A stretch of 51,602 nucleotides of DNA, from contig JADGRF010000060.1 of assembly GCA_017881055.1 (NCBI GenBank), positions 1 through 51,602 on the forward strand, read 5' to 3'. This document shows, in pieces, positions 6,265-14,400 of the stretch. The notes below the pieces were generated by a model, which was not told where the DNA came from, ran no database searches, and saw nothing but the letters and a program-made list of their open reading frames with translations. The stretch is from Sandaracinaceae bacterium (GTDB lineage: Bacteria > Myxococcota_A > Polyangia > Polyangiales > JAFGIB01). How positions within the stretch are numbered: the first letter of the stretch is position 1; every line of letters starts with the position of its first letter. The position numbers and the translations under genes were made by a program.

Positions 6265-8781
6265 ATGGTCGCAGGCTTTTCGAGCACTTTGGCGCGGGCG
6301 AAGGATTTCGCGCAGCGTCGCAGGCAATCGCTTTCGACTGCACACGTGCTGTGCGCGCTGCTGCAAGAGGACGAGCGGCTGATGCGGCTGTGCGCCGAGC
6401 GAGGTCTCGGCGAGCCCGGCTTGTTCGCGGCGCTCTCGCACGCGCACGAAGAGCGGCCGAATGCGATCGACCTCGCCCAGGAGCGTGCGCGCAAGCTGGC
6501 GGCGTCGAGTGGCGGGCAGACCGTGGGTTTGCATCTGTGGTTGGCGATCGTGCGCGATGCGCGATCCGCGGGCGCGCTCTTGCTGAAGCAGGCCGGCGTG
6601 TCGAGTGACGAGCTGAGCCACGTGGTGGCGGGGCTGTTGCAGGGTGTGACGCTCGCAGCTGCGCCAGGCGCGAAGTCGATCGCGCAAGCGTCGTCTGTGA
6701 CGGTGGCGGCGCCCGAACGCGCACGCAAGACGCGTAGCGATGCGGCGTGGCTGAAGGCACCGCGAGCGCGCATGCGGCGCGACCACGGCCTTTTGCTCGC
6801 GGAGCAGACCGAATCGAAGCTGCAGCGGCGGCTCGGCAGCGCTCCGCATGTGGCGCCGGCGACAGCTGCAACGGAAACGCCGAGCGCGAAGCACGGGGCG
6901 CCCAACGCTCCGCTGCCGAAGCCGCGCGCTGTGCACGCTCCCCGTCCGGCCACGAAAGCGGCCAAAGCGCAGGCCGAGCTCGGTGTGCTCGATCCCCAGA
7001 GCTTTCCGCTCCTCCACGCGCTCGGGCGCAATCTCACGCAGGCGGCCGCGCTGGGGCAGATCGACGACGTGATCGGTCGCGAAGCCGAGATCGACATGCT
7101 GCTCGATGTGCTAGCGCGCCGGCGCGGCAACAATCCCGTGCTGGTCGGGCCTCCGGGCGTCGGCAAGACGGCGCTCGTCGAAGGGCTTGCGCTGGCGATG
7201 CTGCATAGCCGCAGCGAGCGCACGTTGATCGAGCTCTCGGCGTCGAGCCTGCTTGCCGGCACGGGTGTGCGCGGAGCGCTGTCGGAGCGCGTTGCGACGC
7301 TGCGTGCCGAAGTGAAGAAGAGTGACGGGCGCGTGCTGCTCTTCATCGACGAGATTCATACGGTGATCGGCGGCGCGGAAGGCGACAGCCTCGGCAATGA
7401 GCTGAAGACGGCGTTGTCGCGTGGTGAGTTGCCGGTCGTCGGCGCTACGACCGACGCGGAGTACCGACGCGTGTTCGAGCGTGATGCCGCTTTGGCGCGA
7501 CGCTTCACGCGCATCGAGGTCGGCGAGCCGACGCGTGCGGACGCGCTCAGCATTCTGCGCGGCGTCGCGCCGCACTACGAGCGGCATCATGCCGTGCGCT
7601 ACGACGACGCAGCGCTCTCGGCTGCCGTCGAGCTTTCCGTGCGCTATTTGACCGAGCGTCAATTGCCGGACAAGGCGATCGCGCTGCTCGATCAGGCGGG
7701 TGCCCGCGTGCATCGGCGTGGTCGTGCGTGCGTGGATCAAGCTGCAGTCGCGTCCGTGGTCTCGGAGCTGGCCGGGGTGTCGGTCGAGCGGCTGCTCATG
7801 CAGGACGGCGATGCGCTGTTGTCTCTGGAGACGCATCTGGCGGAGCGCGTCGTGGGCCAGACGGCCGCTGTCAGCTGCATCGCCAACGCGTTGCGCAAGA
7901 GCGCGGCGGGCTTTCGCGGCGCGCGACCGCTCGGAACGTTCCTGTTTCTCGGGCCGACCGGCGTCGGCAAGACCGAGATGGCCAAAGCCATCGCCGAGCG
8001 CATGTTCCCTGGAACGCAGCTCACGCGCATCGACATGAGCGAGCTGTCCGAGCCGCATTCGGTGGCGCGGCTGTTTGGCGCGCCACCCGGCTACGTGGGT
8101 CACGAAGACGCGGGGCAGCTCACCGACGCGGTGCGCCATCGGCCATATCAGCTGGTGCTGCTCGACGAGATCGAAAAAGCGCATCCCGACGTGCTGCTTG
8201 CGCTCTTGCCGCTGCTCGACGAAGGTCGACTCACCGACGGTCGCGGTCGCACGGTGGATTTCACGAACACGGTGATCGTGATGACATCGAATCTTGGCGC
8301 CGAGAGCGCAGCGGCGCGCGCGCGCATCGGTTTTGGCGACGCTGAGCGCAGCCGCGACGCGGAAGGGCACGACGACGTTCGTGCTCGCGAGCGGGCGCTG
8401 TCCATTGCACGCGCGGCGATGCCGCCCGAGCTCTGGAACCGGATCGACGAGCCTCTCTACTTCAAGCCGCTGTCCGAAATCGAGGTCATGAAGGTGGCGC
8501 GACGCATGCTGAGCGAAGTCGCGAAGATCGCGCTGGAGCGCCACGACGTCGTGCTCGAGGTCGAGACGTCGGCGTTGCTCGCGCTGGTCGCGGCCGGTGG
8601 CTTCGATCGTGCGCTCGGCGCGCGACCCATGCGTCGCACGATTTCCCGCCTGGTCGAAGCGCCGCTGTCGCGCGCACTCTTGGCTGGGGAAGTTCGCAAG
8701 GGCGAGCGCGTCGTGCTCCATGCCGAATATGGGACACTCGAATTCTCACAGCCAGGGCGTGCTACGACCGCTGCCGAGTGA
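6265..8781 (+). CDS. ClpA-type AAA+ unfoldase (Clp protease ATPase subunit)
   Basis: An 838-aa two-ring AAA+ unfoldase. Residues 1-130 hold two Clp_N-like helical repeats; a long Ala/Pro-rich linker follows (about 150-235). D1 has Walker A GPPGVGKT at 295-302 and Walker B LLFIDE ending at 363. D2 has GPTGVGKT at 563-570 and LLDEIEKAHP. There is no ClpB-type coiled-coil middle domain between the rings, so it is not a disaggregase. An IGF tripeptide at residues 688-690, in the loop after the MTSNLG segment, sits where ClpA carries IGL and ClpX carries IGF; this loop docks on ClpP, so I infer a ClpP partner. ATG 6265 is chosen because GAGAGGAGG lies seven bases upstream. No clpS or clpP is adjacent. 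It could also be named ClpC-like. Confidence 0.88.
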   Translation: MVAGFSSTLARAKDFAQRRRQSLSTAHVLCALLQEDERLMRLCAERGLGEPGLFAALSHAHEERPNAIDLAQERARKLAASSGGQTVGLHLWLAIVRDARSAGALLLKQAGVSSDELSHVVAGLLQGVTLAAAPGAKSIAQASSVTVAAPERARKTRSDAAWLKAPRARMRRDHGLLLAEQTESKLQRRLGSAPHVAPATAATETPSAKHGAPNAPLPKPRAVHAPRPATKAAKAQAELGVLDPQSFPLLHALGRNLTQAAALGQIDDVIGREAEIDMLLDVLARRRGNNPVLVGPPGVGKTALVEGLALAMLHSRSERTLIELSASSLLAGTGVRGALSERVATLRAEVKKSDGRVLLFIDEIHTVIGGAEGDSLGNELKTALSRGELPVVGATTDAEYRRVFERDAALARRFTRIEVGEPTRADALSILRGVAPHYERHHAVRYDDAALSAAVELSVRYLTERQLPDKAIALLDQAGARVHRRGRACVDQAAVASVVSELAGVSVERLLMQDGDALLSLETHLAERVVGQTAAVSCIANALRKSAAGFRGARPLGTFLFLGPTGVGKTEMAKAIAERMFPGTQLTRIDMSELSEPHSVARLFGAPPGYVGHEDAGQLTDAVRHRPYQLVLLDEIEKAHPDVLLALLPLLDEGRLTDGRGRTVDFTNTVIVMTSNLGAESAAARARIGFGDAERSRDAEGHDDVRARERALSIARAAMPPELWNRIDEPLYFKPLSEIEVMKVARRMLSEVAKIALERHDVVLEVETSALLALVAAGGFDRALGARPMRRTISRLVEAPLSRALLAGEVRKGERVVLHAEYGTLEFSQPGRATTAAE

Positions 8782-8797
8782 CCGCGCGGGCCACGCT

Positions 8798-8826
8798 CTT
8801 GCGCCACTCGGCTAGGCGTGCATAAA
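8798..8826 (+). promoter_or_regulatory. Possible promoter upstream of the Ser/Thr kinase
   Basis: In the 56-base gap between the Clp gene and the kinase gene, CTTGCG (8798-8803) and CATAAA (8821-8826) are separated by 17 bases; the CATAAAG tract is the only AT-rich stretch here. The kinase ATG follows 11 bases later, which would make the transcript nearly leaderless. Weak consensus match, so low confidence. Confidence 0.25.
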
Positions 8827-8837
8827 GATCTGTCCTC

Positions 8838-10169
8838 ATGGTACCGGAGCCCAGGCCAGCCCTCTCGGGAGTACCGATCTCGGTGCCGTTGCTGCCGCGC
8901 GCCTTTGGCAAGTACCTGCTCTTCGATCGCATCGGTCGCGGCGGCATGGCGGAGATCTTTCTCGCGCGCATGACGACCGACCTCGGGGCGTCGCGGCGCG
9001 TGGTGGTGAAAGAGATCTTGCCGGAGTTGTCAGCTGACGCGGGCTTCACGCGCATGTTGGTGAGTGAAGCCAAGCTCGCGGCCAAGCTGAGTCATCGCAA
9101 CATCGTGCGCGTCCTCGACCTCGGTCGTGAATCGGGACGCCTGTTCATCGCGATGGAGTACGTCGAGGGCTACGACTTGAACCAGCTGCTGCGCGAGCTG
9201 AGTCGGCGTCGTTTGCCTTTGCCGGCGGAGTTCGCGCTGCTGGTGGTGCGCGAGGTCTTGCTCGCGCTCGACTATGCGCATCGTGCAAGCGACGGCAGCG
9301 GTACGCCGCTTGCTCTCGTGCATCGCGACGTGTCGCCTTCGAACGTGCTGATCTCGTTCGAAGGCGAGGTGAGCTTGTGCGACTTCGGGATCGCGCGAGC
9401 GCTCGCGCACGAGGTCGATGCCGCCGCCGCAGCCGCGTGCAACGGTGATCCCGACGAGAGCCGGATCCAGCGGGTGCGAGTTGCAGGCAAGAGCGCGTAC
9501 ATGGCGCCCGAGCACGCGCGGGGCGAAGAGGTCGATGCGCGCTCGGACTTGTTTGCGGCGGGCATCCTGCTCTGGGAGCTGTGTGCGGGCCGGCGCTTAT
9601 ACAAGGGCAGCGAGCCGGAGATGCTGCAGATGGCACAGCGCGCCGCGGTCTCGCCGTTGCCCGACCGGGGCCTACCTGCGCTGCCCGAGCTGCAGACGAT
9701 CCTGGATCGCGCGCTCGCGTTCGATCCGGCCATGCGCTACCAGAGCGCAGGGCGCATGCTGGAGGACGTCGAGCGCTATGCGCTCGGCTCGCAGCTGATG
9801 GCTTCACAGCTGCGTTTCGCGTCGTTCCTCACCGACCATTTCTCCGAGGACATCGTGGCGCTCCGGCGCATTCGCGAGCAGGCCGCGGAGGCGGCGCTTC
9901 GTTCCCCGCCGATCGAGGTGAGCGAGCCGGAGCCGGTGACCATGCCGTCGGATCGGCCGCGTGCGTATGTTGCAACTGATGTGAGCATCGCGCCTGCGGC
10001 CAGCGTGTCGCACGTGAAAGAGGTCGCGCCAGAGGAGCGTCGTGCACACAGCGTTGCGCCGTTGCCCTTGCCCGAAGACCTCGCGACGGGTCGCCCGAGC
10101 GCGCGGCCGCTGGTGTTCGCCGCGCTGGTGTTCGCGGGAGCGCTGCTGGTCTGGTTGATGTCGCGCTGA
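8838..10169 (+). CDS. Membrane-tethered Hanks-type Ser/Thr protein kinase
   Basis: A 443-aa protein kinase of the PknB-like group. Visible motifs: the Gly-rich loop GRGGMAEIF at 33-41, catalytic Lys58 (VVVKEI), the HRDVSPSN catalytic loop at 162-169 (the VSPSN form is characteristic of myxobacterial kinases), DFG at 182-184, and an APE-like YMAPEHARG activation-segment end, then DVRSDLFA-like DARSDLFAAGILLWE. The kinase domain ends near residue 305. A Pro/Glu-rich, low-complexity linker follows (about 350-420). A single hydrophobic segment at the extreme C-terminus (LVFAALVFAGALLVWLM, about 424-441) indicates a tail-anchored protein with the kinase in the cytoplasm and almost nothing outside, so no extracellular sensor domain. 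All catalytic residues are intact. Its substrates are unknown; the neighbouring Clp ATPase gene is 56 bases upstream. Confidence 0.92.
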   Translation: MVPEPRPALSGVPISVPLLPRAFGKYLLFDRIGRGGMAEIFLARMTTDLGASRRVVVKEILPELSADAGFTRMLVSEAKLAAKLSHRNIVRVLDLGRESGRLFIAMEYVEGYDLNQLLRELSRRRLPLPAEFALLVVREVLLALDYAHRASDGSGTPLALVHRDVSPSNVLISFEGEVSLCDFGIARALAHEVDAAAAAACNGDPDESRIQRVRVAGKSAYMAPEHARGEEVDARSDLFAAGILLWELCAGRRLYKGSEPEMLQMAQRAAVSPLPDRGLPALPELQTILDRALAFDPAMRYQSAGRMLEDVERYALGSQLMASQLRFASFLTDHFSEDIVALRRIREQAAEAALRSPPIEVSEPEPVTMPSDRPRAYVATDVSIAPAASVSHVKEVAPEERRAHSVAPLPLPEDLATGRPSARPLVFAALVFAGALLVWLMSR

Positions 10170-10247
10170 AAAGCGATGACTTCGCGACTCGCGCAGTCGA
10201 GCAATGGTGTGCGAGAGAGACAGAACTTCATGCACCTCTCCTCGACC

Positions 10248-10811
10248 TCAGTCCTGTCTTTCCTGCCTGTACAGCCCGTGCTCGAGCGCGTAGCTGGCCA
10301 CCGCGGGCGAGAGCCAGCCGGCCGTTGATTCGCCTACGCGTAGGCGGCGGCGCATTTCGGTCGAACTCACGCCGGGCAGCGCAGGCGTGGTCGCGTCGGG
10401 GCTTTCGTAGCCTTGGCGCTCGACGATGATCGGCGGCGCCAGCTCGCTGACGCGCGCGAAGTTGTGCCAGGCGTGCGTCTCGGCGAGCAAGTCGGAGCCG
10501 ATCACCAAGTGCAGGTGCGCGCCTTTATGCGCCTGCGCGAGCGCTTCGAGCGTGTGCAAGGTGAGGCTCGGCGGAGGCAAGTCGCGCTCGATCACGGAGA
10601 TGCTGACGTGCGCGAGCTCGGCGAACGCGAGCCCGCACATGTGCACGCGATGCATGAACGCCGAGAGGCGCTTGCCGAAGGGATGCGTCGCGGTCGGCAC
10701 GACCAGCACGCGATCGACGGATTCCGTGGCGAGCACGTACGCCGCCGCCAGCGTATGCGCGACGTGGGGAGGGTCGAAGCTACCGCCGAAGATCGCGATC
10801 CGCTCGCTCAC
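10248..10811 (-). CDS. nadD: Nicotinate-nucleotide adenylyltransferase
   Basis: A 187-aa NadD that adenylates nicotinic acid mononucleotide to deamido-NAD in NAD biosynthesis. The nucleotidyltransferase signature is intact: GGSFDPPHVAH near the N-terminus (the (H/T)xxH motif in the form PPHVAH) and the C-terminal SSTEMRRRL segment (the SSTxIR/ISSTxIR motif). Length is near the family norm of about 190-215 aa. The start is a GTG that overlaps the upstream gene's stop (GTGA, 10808-10811), making it the last gene of a run of four minus-strand genes joined by four-base overlaps. Ending a unit headed by giant TPR proteins is unusual for nadD, which more often sits beside rsfS, proA or obgE. Confidence 0.93.
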   Translation of the reverse strand: MSERIAIFGGSFDPPHVAHTLAAAYVLATESVDRVLVVPTATHPFGKRLSAFMHRVHMCGLAFAELAHVSISVIERDLPPPSLTLHTLEALAQAHKGAHLHLVIGSDLLAETHAWHNFARVSELAPPIIVERQGYESPDATTPALPGVSSTEMRRRLRVGESTAGWLSPAVASYALEHGLYRQERQD

Positions 10812-11413
10812 GACGTGATCACCACTTTCGCTGCGCTCGGGGAGACCTCTTCGTGCAGGACTGCATTGCCGAGCAGGTCGAGCAGATCGATGTCCAAGTG
10901 GCCGTCGCTGCGCAGTGTGATGCGACCGACCTTGCCTTTGGACAGCGGGCCCGGTGTCAGAAACGCGCGCGGACCGAAGCGCTTGAAGTCAGCCTCGTTG
11001 GCCTTGCCGTACACGATCAGGTGCGCGTTCGCGACGTCGTCCTCGTCGAGGATGGCTTTGTCGTGGACGGCGAGCACGATCCACTTCTCCAGCATCTCGA
11101 TCGCGCGCGCGGGTGGATCCGGCAGTCTGCGCACCACGGAGAGGCGCTGCACCGAGCGGTCCTCGCCGAGCAGCGCTTCGATGGCATCCGCGCTGCCTTC
11201 GCATGCCAGCGTCGCGCCGCGCACCAGGAAGTCGTCTTCGCGCAGGCTCTCGTTCGACCACTCGGAGACCACGCGCTCGAGCGCGCCGTCCATGCCGAGG
11301 TAGAGCACCTGCTTGATCTCGGGATCGGCCAGAAACAGCTCGACTGCCGTGCGCAGCTCGTTCTTCGCTTTTCCGGCTTGGCCGATCACCCCGATACGCA
11401 TGGGCACGCTCAT
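10808..11413 (-). CDS. Metallophosphoesterase-like protein lacking metal ligands
   Basis: A 201-aa protein whose outline follows the small YfcE/MJ0936 phosphodiesterases. The N-terminus RIGVIGQAGKAK lies where those enzymes have IGVISDTHG. VLYLGMDGALERV replaces the VIHLGD block, WIVLAVHDKAI replaces the HG-containing block, and LIVYGKANEADFKRFGPRAF replaces the GHTH block; LTPGPLSKGKVGRI resembles the NPGS loop. Each Asp, His and Asn that would bind metal is changed, so I infer a non-catalytic or regulatory member. The similarity is from recalled family patterns, not a search, and could be superficial. It overlaps the upstream TPR gene (ATGA at 11410-11413) and nadD downstream. A second in-frame ATG at 11401 is an equally possible start. 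No signal peptide, so it should be cytoplasmic. Confidence 0.55.
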   Translation of the reverse strand: MSVPMRIGVIGQAGKAKNELRTAVELFLADPEIKQVLYLGMDGALERVVSEWSNESLREDDFLVRGATLACEGSADAIEALLGEDRSVQRLSVVRRLPDPPARAIEMLEKWIVLAVHDKAILDEDDVANAHLIVYGKANEADFKRFGPRAFLTPGPLSKGKVGRITLRSDGHLDIDLLDLLGNAVLHEEVSPSAAKVVITS

Positions 11414-14400
11414 CCTTCGCGAGAGCCCGAAAGCGCTTCGCGTCGTAGATCAAGATAGGCCTCGGATACGGCGAAGGAAAGCAGGGCCCGGAGCTGCGGT
11501 TCGGTCTTCGCGAGCGCGGCGCGCTCCTCCAGGGTGGTCGAGGCGGGCGCGTGGCCGCGCACGCGCAAGAGCGCAGCGAAGGCGCCCCCGAAATCGCCGG
11601 TGCGGCAGAGCGCGAGGCGGGCCGCGAAGTCCCACGCCAGCTGAGCGGCGCGACGCGGGTTCCACTGGCCTTCCCGTCGGAGCTGCTCCAGCTTCGGCGC
11701 GAGGGCGATCTTGTCTTCGAGGAAGAGCGCGCCGGCGATTTGTTGGGTCAGTTGCCGGAGCTCGTCTGCATCGATGGCCGCAACTTCGTGCTTCGGATCC
11801 TCGATCTGCAAGAGCGCATGTACGAACAGCAGCATGCGCTCGGGATCGGTGTGCACCAGGCGCGTGAAGCCGTACCTGGCCAGCGCGTGGGAGCGCGCCT
11901 GCAAGAAGGCACGTTCGGGCTCGCTGGCCGAGTCGAATGTCGCGTGTTCATTCGTGTCGATGGCCGGTAGGAACGGCTCGAGCGCGGGCGGCAGTGCTCC
12001 GAGCAAGGCACGAGCGGCCTCGAGCGGCCCGCGTGGCATGAGCTTGCGCAGCACGAAGTCGCTGTCAGCTGTACCAGCGAGCCCCGGGATTGCGTCTCTG
12101 ACGTCGGGCCCGAGTGACGCGATGCCAAGCGCGCGCGCTGCGTCCGCGATCAACGCCGCGCCGTCGCTCCGGCCGCGCGCCAGCAGCATGTCGTACAAAC
12201 CCTGCCAAGATTCGGGCTCGCCTGGGTTGGCTTCGATGGCGGCGCGCAGCGCGTGGCACGAGCGCACCAGGTGCACCGAGAGCGCGCTGCGATCGTGCTG
12301 TCGCTCGTACAGCTCGGCCAACGCTCGGAGCAGCCGCAGGCTGCCGGGCGTTACTTGCCGCGCGTCTTCGAGCGTCTTCTCCGCTTGGTGTTCGTCGCCG
12401 AGCGCAGTGAATGCCTGTGCGAGTTGCACGACGTAGCCATCTCGGCGCGCCGAGTGCTCGTTGGTGCTGGTGAGTAAATGCGACAACGCGCGGATCGCAC
12501 GCTCGTGGTTGCTCTGACGCATCCAGAGCGCGATCAAGCGCTCGATCGGACGCGGGTCATCCGGCGCCAATGCCACGACGCGCGTAAACGCAATCTCGGC
12601 ACGGCGTGGATCGGGCAACGGACCGTCGTAGAGCTCCCCCAACGCGAAGAACGCGTGCGCGAGCGTGCCCGGATCGCTCGAGCCGCGTGCGAGCTGCACC
12701 AGCGCGTCCGCCGCTTCACGGTATTCGCCATCGTCGCGGCACCACCCGGCGAGCGTACGCAATGCAGAACCGTCCTCGGGTATTTCGAGCAGAGCATCGC
12801 GCAACGCGGCTTTCGCGGCGGCGCGCTCGCCAAGCGTTGCGTATAGGTCGGCGCGTTGTCTGTGCCAGCGCCCGAGCTGCACGGGCTCGCCCTTGGCCGC
12901 GATGCGTCGCTCGAGCAAGAGCAGCGCCCCGCGTGCATCGGCGCGCGCATCGAGCAAGCTCTTTTCGCGTTCGAACACGTCCGCGTACAGGACGTCGAGG
13001 GCGACGACGCGCTGGAACGCAGCCAGCGCCAGATCGCGCTCCGACAGCTCGTCGTGGAGGATCACGCCTGCGGTGTAGAGCAGCTGAGTCTTGCGCTTGT
13101 CGTTGACTACGTGTGCGGGACCATCCGCCGCGCGCAGGAACAGCAAGGCGGCGCGCCGTGGCTCGCCGCTGGCCTTGAGCAGGCGCGCCAACTCTTCGGT
13201 CGCGAGCGGGTGCTCTGCTGCCCCGAGCAGCAACGCTTCCAGGTCGGCCGCCGCGCGACCGGGCGCCGCGGCCTCGAAGGCTTCCGCCGCGCGCACGGCG
13301 TAGGCCGCACGCTCGATGGGCGCGTGCAGGTTCTCGGCCACCGTTCGAGCTGCATCGTAGAAACGCAGGCGGTCAGCGCGCCGCAGCGCGAACGCTTCGA
13401 ACGTCAATGCGTGCCAGAGGTCGTGCGTGAAGCGGCCTTCGCTCGCGAGCAACAGCGCATCCGCGCCATCCTGTCCGAGCGCCTCGTCGGTCCGCAGGGC
13501 GAGCCGCAGCTCCGCGCTGCGATCGAGCTCATCGTCCAGCGCCAGCGCGAGCTGCGACGAGAAGCGCAGCGTTCGTTGCGGGTCGCGGTCATCGAGCGCG
13601 AGGCGTTCGAGCGTACGCAACGTGACCACGTCTCGTTCGTCGGCCGGGTCATGCTCGATCAGCGTCTCGAGCGCCATCGCGGCGCGCCCTGCATGGCCGC
13701 GAGCGAGCTCGAGCTGGGCGAGCGAGTCGAGCGCAGCGCGACGTTCGGCCCGCGTCGTGCCGGCGCCGAGCGCACGCTCCGCGTCTGCGATCAGCTCATC
13801 GTAGCGACCTGCGAGGTGCGCCGCGTGGGTACGACCGAGTCGCGCGAAGACGTCATCGGTGTGCGGTTCATGGCTCGCGAGCACACGATCGTAGAGCGCG
13901 ATTGCGTCGTCCCAGTGGCCGGCATCCTCGTTCGCCGACGCCGCTCGCAGCTGCATGGCGCGCACTAGCGGCGCGCTGCCCGGCAGTGCAGCTGCCGTCG
14001 TCATGCGCACGGCGCGCTGCTCCGGACCGTCGTCTTCGGCGATGCGAAGCGCCAGCTCGGCGAGCAGCGGGTCCCACGCGCGATCCTTGCTGACTCGGTC
14101 GAGCCATGCGAGAGCAGCGGCGGGATCGCCGTCGGCTGCCAATAGCGACAAGCGCAGCTTGCGCTCGTTCCGCTCGTTGCTCGATTCCGTGGTGGCCGCC
14201 AGCTCCCTGTGCACGCGCTCCAGCGCGTACAGGTCGCCATGATGTCGTGCAGCGGTCTCGAGCGCGCTGCAGGCCGGCGGGTAGCCGCGCACGGCATCGA
14301 GCGCTGCCACGTACGCCTCGCTTGCGTCGTGACCCGCGTCTTCCAGGTAGCGGCCGGCCATGGTTGCCGCGAACGCCGCCGCCTCGCCCTCGCACGCGGC

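Noticed and set aside
6664..6980. Possible fusion junction or frameshift in the Ala/Pro-rich part of the Clp gene
   Set aside because: The frame stays open and resumes in the conserved D1 domain, so a natural low-complexity linker is the simpler explanation.
7111..8721. 536-codon open frame antisense to the Clp gene
   Set aside because: Shadow of the ClpA frame: His/Arg/Gln-rich product with no recognisable domain.
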